A stretch of DNA of 64,000 bases from Harmonia axyridis (taxonomy: Eukaryota > Arthropoda > Insecta > Coleoptera > Coccinellidae), in NCBI RefSeq assembly GCF_914767665.1, contig NC_059503.1, positions 56,748,352 through 56,812,351 on the forward strand. Reading direction: 5' to 3'. Each line of letters begins with the position of its first letter. The stretch's first letter is position 1. Below the pieces are notes generated by a model. That model searched no databases, was not told the DNA's origin, and was given only the letters and a program-made list of their open reading frames with translations. The position numbers and the translations under genes are program-made. Below are positions 11,541 through 23,500 of this stretch, in pieces.

Positions 11541-12379
11541 TAGCATACTTTCCTCTTCATAATGAAACGAACATCTAAAGATTTCTCTAGATTATATTCT
11601 TTTTTTTAATATCAAAATGAAACCTAGTATTGGAAGATCATTCACAATGAAACACATTCAAGGCTACGGAAACCATAAAACGTTTTAATTAATCATTCTA
11701 GCTGGAATGGCCCCCACCTGTTGCATATGACGGAGACAAGGAACGTCCAAAGAAGGTCCTCTCGGGAATCCATCAATAGAAGCGTCGGGACGGTATAAGG
11801 TCCGTTTCTATCGGGGCGTTTAAATTATTCATTTCGTCGGCTTTTTTCTCTCGGATAATCATTCGGATTCCGTTTTTATTATACGTCCGTCCATTTGTAA
11901 TCGAATTACGTCGGTCGAAGCTCGCGTCGCTTTGATGTTTTTCAGCTGGTAATTAGCGTTAATTGGTTGGGATCTCGTTGATGTTTCAGGATTGCTCGTT
12001 TGTTATCTTCGGGGGCCTGGATTTTTCGGGAAATTAATGGGTCAAGGCTCTTCCGTTCGCGGGTTATCGTTTACAACTGGGTGAACCCTTTGTTTTTCCA
12101 TCGGTTATTACACCAATTTCAGACGAGAAAGAAACTGATGGAGCTTCGCTGTTTGACATCAACAATATCAGTCTGTCCAGAAAATTATCATTTAAAAAGG
12201 ATTATCGGGGTGTTTTTTGCTTGGCGCAATTGTTCTTCTTCATTAGGTGTAGTAAACAGAAATCCATTATTTTTCCAATAGATGGCTTTAGTTATCTATG
12301 GCGTTAGAAAGATGAGATTTCGTACTATGAAAACTTTTGTGTCAGTTTTGTGATTAGATTACGCAGTTTAGTTTCAGCG
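11541..12379. other. No gene recognised; GC-richer patch ~11690-12060
   Basis: Unique-looking sequence with homopolymers and repeated TCGG/CGTC words. No recognisable frame. Possible regulatory DNA, not shown. Confidence 0.4.
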
Positions 12380-13110
12380 CGTGTAAAAGATTGACACTAG
12401 TAAGAAGAAAATACGCTATATTTCACAGTTTTTCTTCGATAAAGGCGAAAAAGCAAGCCAGACAGCTGAAAACGTAAATTGTGTTTATGATCCTGGTACT
12501 GTAACAGCCAATCACGCGCAATTTTGGTTTCGTCGATTCCGTTTCGGTAATTTTGCTTCAAAAGATGCAACACAATCACTTACGACAACGTCAAGCAAAA
12601 ACGGTCGTGGTCAAAACAGGGCGAGCCTGTGGAAATGATGGCCAAGCTTATATTGACTGCCAGGAAGGTTTTGCTGTGTATTTGGTGGGATCGGCGGGGA
12701 ATTATCTTCTATAAGCTGCTTCCCTACGGCAACTGTTAACTCGGAACTGTACTGTCAACAATTGGACCGTCTGAAGGAAGGAATCGCCCAGAAGCGGCCA
12801 GCTCTGGCCAATAGGAGAAGAATTGTGTTCCATCCAGGACTCCGGAAGCTTGGTTGGGAGGTTCATTTGCATCTACGTTTTAGTCCGGATCTGGCACCAA
12901 GTGATCTGTTCCTGTCCATGGCGACCAATTTTACTGGTGAAAAACTCGCTTTCACTGAGGCTTGTGAATAATTACTGTCTCAATTTTTCGCCAATAGGGA
13001 AGAGGGCTTCTATGAGAGTAGCATTATGATATTACCTTCAAAATGGCAACAAGTTATCGAACAAATCGGCGCATGTTTGACCTAAAGCTGATTTTTCTAA
13101 CTGTGGTAAT
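12380..13110 (+). mobile_element. Dead mariner (DD34D) element
   Basis: + strand pieces in order: FDKGEKASQTAENVNCVYD and FWFRRFRFGNFASKD (helix-turn-helix part), then YDNVKQKRSWSK-like, then YCQQLDRLKEGIAQKRPALA, GLRKLGWEVHLHLRFSPDLA and a C-terminal ANREEGFYE-like end. The segment with the second catalytic Asp is deleted and several frames are closed. Same type as the copy in EFTUD2 intron 5. Confidence 0.82.
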
Positions 13111-14103
13111 TGAAGGCGTGTTTTTCATGCATGAATAATGGATTACTTTTTACGACACCGTATACTTCAACTGAAATTATTGTATCTGCTCATACAATAA
13201 CCAAAAGTTCACTACCTCAGAAATTGAAAGATATATTATAAAAAAAAATATTCTTATTTTATGGGCTGGGCAAAGAAGACGTAGGTTTTGACGTTTGATA
13301 TAGATTTTTGTATTTCTTTAGTTCCTTAATAAAAATATATGGATTCTATCTTTATTTAACATCAACAGTCGTAAAGAAAGTAGTATGTTTTTCGGCTAGA
13401 ATGAAAATCCGATGCTCGTGATTCCTCAGGCTTGCCCACGAAATGATTTACCAATATCAGATTGTCATTCCATCAACCTTGACACAGGATGTACTATTGG
13501 AACATTAGTTCAGATATCCTACTTCAATTTGGTTCGAGATAGATGTGGTTCAAGTACCATTTAATACCAGCTTAACAACAGTCAAATCTTATACATCGAT
13601 CAATTCGCCTCTTAACCGAACGAGCGACGAATCGTATCGGCCTATCTCCTCTCATCGGCACTTATTAACGTCTCGGCGGGCTCCCGCAGATCGTATCGGC
13701 CCGTACAAATTGATACAAACAGACTCGAACAACTGTTGTTCCTTCGACATTCGTCATATCCACCCCCCGGTATAATCAGTCGATCATTATATTAGGGAAT
13801 CTCGCAGATGTACCTCGTAAGTTCTATATACGCTTTCTCTCCTTCTTCTTCCTATCGTCCCCCTTTTCGTGCGGCGGCGGAAGTCTTTAGCGTTGCAGGG
13901 AGCACGCGCGTGCCTCCTATAACGACTGAAGGGGACGAAGCGACGTGCGTGTGTGTGGCTTCACAGTTTTTTTATATGTAGAATTCGTCCATATGTTCGA
14001 GGCAGAGTGTTGCCGTTCGGAAACAGTTTACTTTTTCTGGATAAAATTAGTATCAAATAAAACTTTTCAGAAAATGTTGTGGAAATTATATTGGTTAATC
14101 CTC
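13111..14103. other. No gene recognised; GC-richer patch ~13590-13960
   Basis: AT-rich until ~13590, then a CpG-richer patch ending near a GTGTGTGTGG run. The 76- and 91-codon frames here have no recognisable content. Confidence 0.4.
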
Positions 14104-16696
14104 AGAGTAATAAACATAGATAGAGGGAGCATATGTCACAGCAAATTTTGTCCCCAACATAAACTGGCAAAGGACCCCGCACGTTTAGTACGGAAAATGG
14201 CTTTCCGTGAATTTGGCTGAATTTTTGATATGTTATAGTTCTTGATGAACTGATCAGAAAAGTCCTTAGCCACAAAGCTCAAAAATGGACAGTTTTCGAG
14301 ATATGGAGCTTTGAAAATGGATTTTTTGCAATTTTTGGGGTTTTTGCTCATCAATCGGGGAGCTCTCATTTCTGGTTTTGATGGAATTTGGATGTTCGGC
14401 GGCCAGAACCCGACTGAGAAATGATCTACCTTGGTTATATTAGGCACCGCCATCGATAATTTTCTATACACTGCTCCACATTGGCTATGAAATGAGATAT
14501 AAAATCCAAGATCTTCCATACATCTTTTCAAGCCACAAGATGACGCCAGAATAATTCACATGACCGAGAAACGACATATTGTGAGATTTTTTTAAGACAG
14601 GCCATAATATCTGAATCCTCATATATCTGATGTCCAATAATATCAAATATGTTAGCCGAAATGTTCATAACCAGGCATCGCGAGCTGTAATGGGGGAAAA
14701 TGGGAAAATCATAATCATATTTCCTCAGGGATAACAATTGTGATCACTATTGATCTTATTTACATATGATATGTGATTTGTTTCTCACAAATCTCGATAA
14801 TCTGACAATGGGGTGCCAAGACATTTTCCTTGGAATGTCTCGAAATTGATGATAGCATCTCACAGACAAACGAATCCGTGAAAATGTCTGCAGTTTTGAT
14901 GCAATATAGTACTATACGGGTAGAATATAGAAGTCCAAGTGTTGGAAGCTAACTATGAATGGAACATCCGATATTAACCCACGAATTCTTGAAAATAATT
15001 TTTTTTTCTATGAACTTTTTGAACTTCACACATACGAATGAATACTATCTAATAATATGATCGTTGGCTAAATGAATGAGTAGATCAATCAAAAACAATA
15101 TAATGATGAGAGTGACTTTCATAATAATAATAAAAATAATGATAATAAACAAAAAACAATTTGAAATTATATTAGCAATCGCAAGAAATCATTTAGAATA
15201 TTATGAATCGAATCGAGGGCAAAATTATCATTATTGTTATTATTATTATGAATGTTATTCTCATTATTATATTGTTTTTGATTGATATACTCATTCATTT
15301 TGCCAACGATCATATTATTAGATAATATTCATTCGTATGTGTGAAGTTCAAAAAGTTCATAGAAAAAAAAAATTATTTTCAAGAATTCGTGGGTTAATAT
15401 CGGAAGTTCCATTCATAGTTAGCTTCCAACACTTGGACTTCTATATTCTACCCAGATAGTACTGTATTGTATCAAAACTGCAGACATTTTCACGGATTCG
15501 TTTGTCTGTGAGATGCTATCATCAATTTCGAGACATTCTGAGGAAAATGTCTTGGCACCCCATTGTCAGATTATCGAGATTTGTGAGAAACAAATCACAT
15601 ATCATATGTAAATGACATCAATAGTGATCACAATTGTTATCCCTGAGGATATATGATTATGATTTTCCCATTTTCCCCCATTACAGCTAGCGGTGCCTGG
15701 TTATGAACATTTTGGCTAACATATTTGATATTATTGGACATCAGATATATGAGGATTCAGTTATTATGGTCTCTCTTAAAAAAATCTCACAATATGTCGT
15801 TTCTCGGTCATGTGAATTATTCTGTGTGGCATGAAAAGATGTATGGAAGATCTTGGATTTTGTATCTCATTTCATAGCCAATGTGGAGCAGTGTATAAAA
15901 AATTATCGATGACGGTGCCTAATATAACCAAGGTAGATCATTTCTCAGTCGGGTTCTGGCCGCCGAACATCCAAATTCCATCAAAACCAGAAATGAGAGC
16001 TCCCCGATTGATGAGCAAAAACTCCAAAAATTGCAAAAAATCCATTTTCAAAGCTCCATATCTCGAAAACTGTCCATTTTTGAGCTTTGTGGCTACGGAC
16101 TTTTCTGATCAGTTCATCAAGAACTACAACATATCAAAAATTCAGCCAAATTCACGGAAAGCCATTTCCCGTACTAAACGTGCGGGGTCCTTTGACATGA
16201 AGCGCGCAGAAATGGAAACATATCAATGATACGACACTCAATTCGCGAGTTTCTCCACAAAGAACACACTTCTTATGTCACATAGTTTCGTATTAACTCA
16301 GAATATATTGAAATAAATATCTCAATATATCAGAAATTCAGAAAACAAACTTCAAGCGCGCCAAGTAAAAAGGAAACAACCGATGACACTAGGGGAGCAA
16401 AATTTGCCAAACTTTGGATTTCAGCAGGTAGATACAGAAAATAATAAATATTCTGCTTATTATAAATTCGACAATTAGGAAAAATATCGGATTCCAAATA
16501 TTCAAATTCGCATATTTAATCGGGAATCACTCAAATAAATATATTTCATTCATTACATTATTCATTACATCATTATTACATTCATAATAATATAGTAAAA
16601 TTGTGGATTTGAAAATATATCACAATCCGACAACGTAATCTAACCATTTTGGGGACATGCAAAAAGTGCGTATACTTCCTCTATGTTTATTACTCT
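14104..16696. mobile_element. 2.6-kb palindromic DNA element
   Basis: Outer imperfect inverted ends AGAGTAATAAACATAG (14104) and CTATGTTTATTACTCT (ending 16696) extend for ~55 bp. Inside, arms of about 1 kb (about 14172-15160 and 15215-16195) are inverted copies with ~95% identity by eye and a ~50-nt AT-rich loop. About 440 bp of extra sequence lies only on the right (16200-16640). GGTTAATC-like words on both flanks may be a target duplication. The class is unknown. The 131/132-codon frames on the two arms are the same sequence read from each arm. Confidence 0.82.
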
Positions 16697-16734
16697 ATGG
16701 GTTAATCTCACCTAGCCTTCGTATTCCACCAAAA

Positions 16735-17215
16735 ATCATCTTCAGTGGTATGAGGGTCCTTAGAATGCGAAATCATTTTCTTCAGAACTCGACGTATAGG
16801 TATCATTACCTACTTCAAAAGTAACTGGAGGATTAGATTCGGTCGTAAAATATTCATCCTCATTTTTTCTAACATGTGCCACAGATTTTTGCCAAACGTC
16901 ATTATTGAAATCATTAAAAACCTCTCTCATTACTCTCTCAATTACTGCAGTAGAATCCTTCGTCGGTGTTTGATTAAATTTTCTTAAGCTGCTCTTAATA
17001 ACTCCTTAAATCAGTTCTATTGATGAGATGTCGAAGACCAATAAGAGCGACCATATTGCCACGTCGCATCACGTGTACTATTTGGAGCAATGAAAGTGAC
17101 CAAATCGTCACATACTCTGTCGATAGATAATCCACTAACATTCTGATATTCATTCATGAGGTCTGATAAGACAATAAATTTCCTGCTCCCTAATACATCT
17201 CTGGGAACTTGGAAA
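16735..17215 (-). pseudogene. Decayed coding remnant, probably transposon-derived
   Basis: The minus strand gives FIVLSDLMNEYQNVSGLSID, then, after a frameshift and stops, NQTPTKDSTAVIERVMREV and VWQKSVAHVRKNEDEYFTTE, with an acidic C-terminus and a stop near 16760. The pattern resembles the C-terminus of some insect DDE transposases, but I do not recognise the family. Confidence 0.45.
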
Positions 17216-17553
17216 ACTCTTTTATATTAGGAAAATTCTGGCATACTTTTAATATACTGCGTCCAAAAAAAAAACACTAAAAACTATTTCCAAAGAAAAA
17301 CGTTTATCATGCCATTTATCATCCTCGCAAAATTGGCTTCACTTCACAGAGATGAGATATCTACATGTCTTAAAAATATACATAAAAATTGATTTATAGG
17401 GATACCAGTTGATAATTATGTGGGTATACGCAAAGAACAAATCTTCGCGACACTAAAATGTAGCCATAAGAAAGAGAGATAAAAGAAGCTTCACTTATTG
17501 AATTAGTTGTAGTCTCTTCTTGGATAGTTTCTGATTATAGTCTTCTTTTACAG

Positions 17554-20500
17554 TGATGCCGCCACCACAGGTTTGATACTCAAGGACCTGAAGCACGAAG
17601 AAGCTTCAGACAATGGCCAGACCGAATCCTTGCTCAAGAGATACCTCCAGTGCCCTGCCATGTGCAGAGTAGATGTAATCAAGAAATTCATACGTAATAA
17701 GTACAACGTGAACACGGATTTATTTCAAGTAAGTTCATGTTGATATATCGTTTGTAGATTGAAGTGCTTTGTAGCTTTACCTTGCAAATTTTCATAGTAA
17801 ATTATTATTGTTATATACCTATATTATGAATTCCTTGAAATTGAAACTTCAGAATCTAACCTGCATATTATAAAGATTATATTAATTTACAGCTCATAGT
17901 TTTATCCTTGGAGTGAGGGATTGTTTCAACCTTTGTTTCTGAAAATTCAATTTCAGTTATTCATTCCACTCAACTCCTATATTCCATGGTATAATGTTAT
18001 GGTATAATTAAGAGATTCTCATCTTGCAGCTACAATAGCGTACATCTCTTTGCATGAAATTAATGTTGAATCTGTTTCTATACCCCATATTAATCCTTCT
18101 TACTCGATAATCTGATTCATGAATTTTAAGCAATAAAAATTAGTTAATCGAATACTAAACTAATCATTAGTTTGAAATTTGACCACACACTATCAGATAC
18201 TTGTTTTTAATGTTTTTTGTCACAAGTTCTCAGTTCTCCAAGCTCTGAGTTTTACAGAAACCTCAAAGAAGAGATCTTGGAGAACTGGTTGGGGTTTGTA
18301 AAGGCTCTGTTACTGTGCCCAAAGTGCACCCAATGTGAATGGTTGGACTATAGTCGTCAATAGTCTGAGGATTATCGGCATAAACATAATCCTTGGCATC
18401 ACCCCACAAAAAATCCAAAGGTGATAAATCACAAGAATTTGATTGCCAATTCACATCGTCATAAAGTGAAATTACGCGTCTTGGGAAATCTTTTCACAAT
18501 AAAGCCAAAACGGGTCTTGTGTGGTTGTTGCACCATATTGCTGGAACCACATGTCTTCCAATTCGGTACTATTAATTTCAGGCTGAAAAAAATCGTTGAT
18601 GGTTTGAATGACATCTCAATTTTCAAAGAAATACGAACAAATCACTCCACTACACCAAATTTCTCACCATACAGTGACTTTTTGTGTATGTAACGGTCTC
18701 TCAGCAGTTACATGAGAATTTTAACTGCCTCATATAGGATAATTTTGCTTGTTTACATAGCCAACTAGTGAAAAATTTGCGCGTCATTGATAAAAGTTCG
18801 ATGCAAAAAATCCTCATCCGAACGTGGTTCTTCAAACACCCAATCGCTTTAGTTCTTGTGTCAACTGAACCTTAGACGGATGGAGATGCAAAATACACCA
18901 TAACGTGCCGTAAGAGTGACGTAAATATTGTGCGCGCCGAGAAATTGATAAATTTAGATCTTCTTCAACACTGTCACTTACAGCAGCAATATTTTCGGTC
19001 GATCGTGCAATTTGATATCGTAAGACCTTAGGACATCAGTAACAGATCCAGTCTCGTCGAATTTTTTTTGTGTCATTCCAATTGTACCCTGAGATGAACG
19101 ATGATGTCGACTAAAATCTGCCCATAATACACGAAACGTACTTACTACAGAATCTTTTTTCTGTAGTAAGTTTTCACAATTTTAACATGATCAACAGTAG
19201 ATGAATGATCCATATTTTTAAATGTATCACATACAATCCATTAAATCACCAATAAGTGATTTGAGAAGAAGAAGAAGAAGAAGATCACATACAATATGAC
19301 GCTTCGGATGACAGTTCTGTTTGACATATGTCATTGAGACAGCTGTGAAATCCGGACCACGACATGGATAACCCATGCATAAGAGGAAACTTGAATTGTT
19401 CTTTCTTAGATCTTCACCTAACCATTCGTCTTCAGGGAAAGACAAAGACTAACGCATGCTGTAGTATCCCCGAGTAGCTAACTAACTAACGTAGGTGTTT
19501 AGTGTCACGCTTACATTGTTGTTTTGAGTGCATCTCCTGCCACGTAGATAGATCAGTTGGTCCTTGCCTAATAGAGGGACTCGAAAATGAATGTTGATGT
19601 TATTTCCAGATCGATATACTATACAAGCGGGTTCCCCTCCCTCTGCCAGACCATTACACACTCGTAGACGTGGCGTACATATACACATGGAAAAGGGTAA
19701 GTCCGTTTTATTAATAGCATTAGGAACTCTGAACTTGACTCGAATCGAAGTATCGGATGGGGGAACGAATGGATTGGTAACGATGTTAAAAGAGTCTGAT
19801 AGGCTTTTTCGAGGTTCGGATAGTTCGATGGGGGTTTTCGAGGCATTCATGTACTTTGTCTTTGTGCGTTATTGACGTTGTTAGATTACACTGATAATTT
19901 GAATTACGAATTCTTCAAGGATCCAACTACTGAATTTATTTCAGTACATTATATGTACTTATATTGAAATATATTCTGGGAACGATTCTCGAACAAAATT
20001 TCACTTCAAATATTTGCGAAATAAAAGATGATTTCAAAAGTAATACATAAAAATATGACTCCATTTACAAGTACTACATCTCAATATAACATTAATTGGA
20101 CATGCAATGATCAATTCCTAATTGACTCACAACAAAGAATATCTACGACATACTGAAATATTTTCATAAACACTGATTTCAATTTTAATTCAAGGATACA
20201 GTAAAGTAGATTTTGGTAGCAGTAGTAAACATGAATAAAAATCGATTTGAATGAAACTTACTTTTGAACAGATCAACCTTCAGAAGAATCCAAATCTAGA
20301 AAATGTGAATATAATACACACCTGCAAAATAAGGAAAACGGACAAAATCTCAACGAAGTATGTTGTTTTCTCTTGAATCCTTTGGCCGATCTCAGCAATT
20401 TTTTTGAATTATTGCTTGATTCCTCAAGAACATAACTGTTCAAATGAACAGAACGGTCATTGATGACCTTCTCAGTGCAATGAACTTGTAAACTTGTAAA

Positions 20501-23500
20501 TTGCTCGGACAAAAAGTCCTCCAAATGGTATACCGATGGATAAAGATCAGAGAAAAGCACAGATATTAGGATATATGGGCCTTAAACGAGGATCTCTAGA
20601 TCCCTGGGAAGTGAGCCTTCTATCTTGCAAACCGAGACACTAGCTGTCCATACTTGCGTCCAAGAATGTCTCAAAAGAAATATCAAAGGGGCGCATATTT
20701 ACAGCACTACGGACAGCCAGGCCACGCTGAGGTCCATGGGATTATATAGCCAGGGGTCTTTAAATGACATGTGAGTGCCGTAATACCATAAAGCAACTGG
20801 CCAGAGTCAATAAAGTATTTGTACTATTGGTACTGGGGCATTGTGGTATTGAAGGAAACGAAAAAGTCTATGAACTTTCAAAAAAGGCATCAAGGTTGAC
20901 AACTGTTGGTGATGAGCTCATCTTTAGGCTTGGAAAAGACCAATAGTGGGATAGGGACAATAGAGAACCCCTCTGGAGGAACACTCCGGGTCTTGCTCAG
21001 GCGCAGAAATTTGTAGTGCTTTCATCGACCTATACCAGGAAGCTCTTGAAGCTGCCACGAACTGAGCTTCGGGTAATGGTGGAACTGCTGACAGGACACA
21101 GGGTGCAAAGACCTTTTGTATTGCATGGGTAAGTCAGCAGGCTCTGTGGGGAGGAGGTAGAAACAATGAAACACATATTGTGCGAATGGCCAGGGTTGAC
21201 TGACCTAAAAACCAGTCACATGGGAAAGTCAGTTCTGGATACTAATGAAGAAATAGCAAAGACTCCTAAGAATGTCGTCGGTTTCTTCAATAGTATCGAC
21301 TGGGTTTGTATGAATAGGTAGCGTTGAAACCAAAACATCAAATTGGTCGCAGTATAATGATTTCCCCTGTAGGCCTAATCCATGATTATAACCATTTGTA
21401 TCTTTTAGGATACATGGCTTGTTATGATTATTCGATTACTGGTAAGGACCAGTTCGAATGACTTTGATCGGTTAATGCTGACATTGCTGCCGTGCATCAA
21501 CATGTTACGGCTCTGAAATTCTGTACCACTCTGAATGGTAGAGACTTAGCAGAATTGTTTTTTTATAATAAAAACCGATAACAGAGACATTAATAAAATG
21601 AAAAGTAGTTCATCATATTTATGAAATGTTTTCATTGTATCAAGGAATAACTTCCATTAAACTAATTAAATGTTCGTTATTACAATGTTTGCTTCATTAT
21701 CCCATCGGTTGTACCGATAATTGATTTCTGTTCATTGAAATTATCTGGAGCAGTTGATGTGCGGCTTCATACATCTAATAATGAATATTTCAACGAACTC
21801 TAAACATCAATTTTAGAATCGTGATATTGATGGACAGAGATTCATAACAAAATAGGCCAAAGAGTTCTTTAGAAAATAAACTACAAACTTCGTTGAGATT
21901 TACTCTTTTTTCCTTATTTTGCCGGTCTGTATAGATCGCGTGAACGAGCTTCAAATAATATTTGAATATTTGCGAGATGAAATATGATTTTAGAAATAAT
22001 GAACAAATAATTTTCTAAAATCACTTGGTTTCTGGTAACACAACTTCATAATGTCTCCACACTGATTAGGAACATTCAAAGATGTCTATCAGACGAAGAT
22101 ATATTACTACCTCCTTCGTTATGGTAATGAAACAGCTTGGAACCTATTATGCCCATATCCATAGACGATACACCAAAGATGTTTTGAGTAACAAACGCTC
22201 GTGTAACCAAGCCATTTGAATTACGTTTGACTTCAATTTAGTGAACCTCTTTTTGGCCATATTGAGTTCCTCAATTGGTTCTTCACTACGATCCGAGTCA
22301 AGTCTAGTTTAGTTCCTGAACCAATAATTCTAATCGAAATTTCTTTAATTACAGAACGAGCCAATGCGTTTCTACTTCCGGATAATCGACAAGGGCAACG
22401 ACGAACTTCCCGATCTCACCAAGGTCTTCACCCCAGTCGACGACGGCCCGATCATGCCTCTGCCCCTCACCTCGTCCACCCCCACCAGACCGATCAAGGT
22501 ATCCAAAGAGAGAAACAGGAAAATCAAGAAAGCCTCCGTCGCGAAAAAATTGCCGGTCGCGAGGCCCACCAAGAAGGAGAAGAAAGACGAATCCATCTGT
22601 GATAATAAACGAACGGAGGTGTCCGGGAGGGTAGTGAAGAAATCCCCGTCGGAAACGACGGAAGACGTAAAAAGTGAAGTCGACGACACATGTGATAAAG
22701 ATGCGGGTGCGCGGAAGGACGAGAACGCAGACGCTTCGCCACCGGACGCTGGGCGTGTCAAAAAAGAAACCGATCACTGTGATAACGGCAAAGTGTACAC
22801 GAACATAACGTTAAACCGCGCGAACAACGTCGAGATAGTGACTAAGATACAAAAGTTATCAGATAAGGACGGTCAACAGATCGAGGTGAATGTGATTGAT
22901 CAGAACGCGAGGCAAAAGACTATCGATTCGGCTACAAATGACGAAGACTCGGGTATCAAGACCGAAATCAAAACGGAGACACTTGATATCGCAACTGAGA
23001 TGACCGTCAAAGTGAAACCGCCTCCAGAAAGTTCAAAAAACGAACTCGCTACGTCCGAAAACGAAAACGTCAAACCTAAAAGAGAGCCATCAGTGTCTAA
23101 AGAGCAGAAACCATTTACCGAAGCGTGTTCTTCCGCCACTAACGTATCGAAAGAGGATGAGGAACTGGAGAAGGCGAAATTCGAGTTCCTGAAATCGATT
23201 GAGCTGACCTCCAAAAACGTGGTGCACAACATTGCGCGATTACAACAGCAGAACAACACACTTCCAAACCAGAATCTTCAGAACCAACAACAGGGCGCTT
23301 CGAGTTCCCAAAAGCAGGAGCAACCGAAGCCCAATGTGTATGTTGCTAAGACCAAGAAACCAATGTTAACGGCGAAACCAGTAAGCAATGGCCTGAAGAG
23401 AAAGAATTCTAGTCCCATGAAGAACGAACCGAAGAGGCAGAAAGGCGAAACTAAAAGGACCACCACGATTATTCTCCAACAGAAACCAGGTTTTCCTCCT

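Noticed and set aside
14136..16229. 131- and 132-codon frames of similar sequence on opposite strands
   Set aside because: They are the same sequence on the two arms of a palindromic element. Similarity comes from the inverted repeat, and no known domain is visible.
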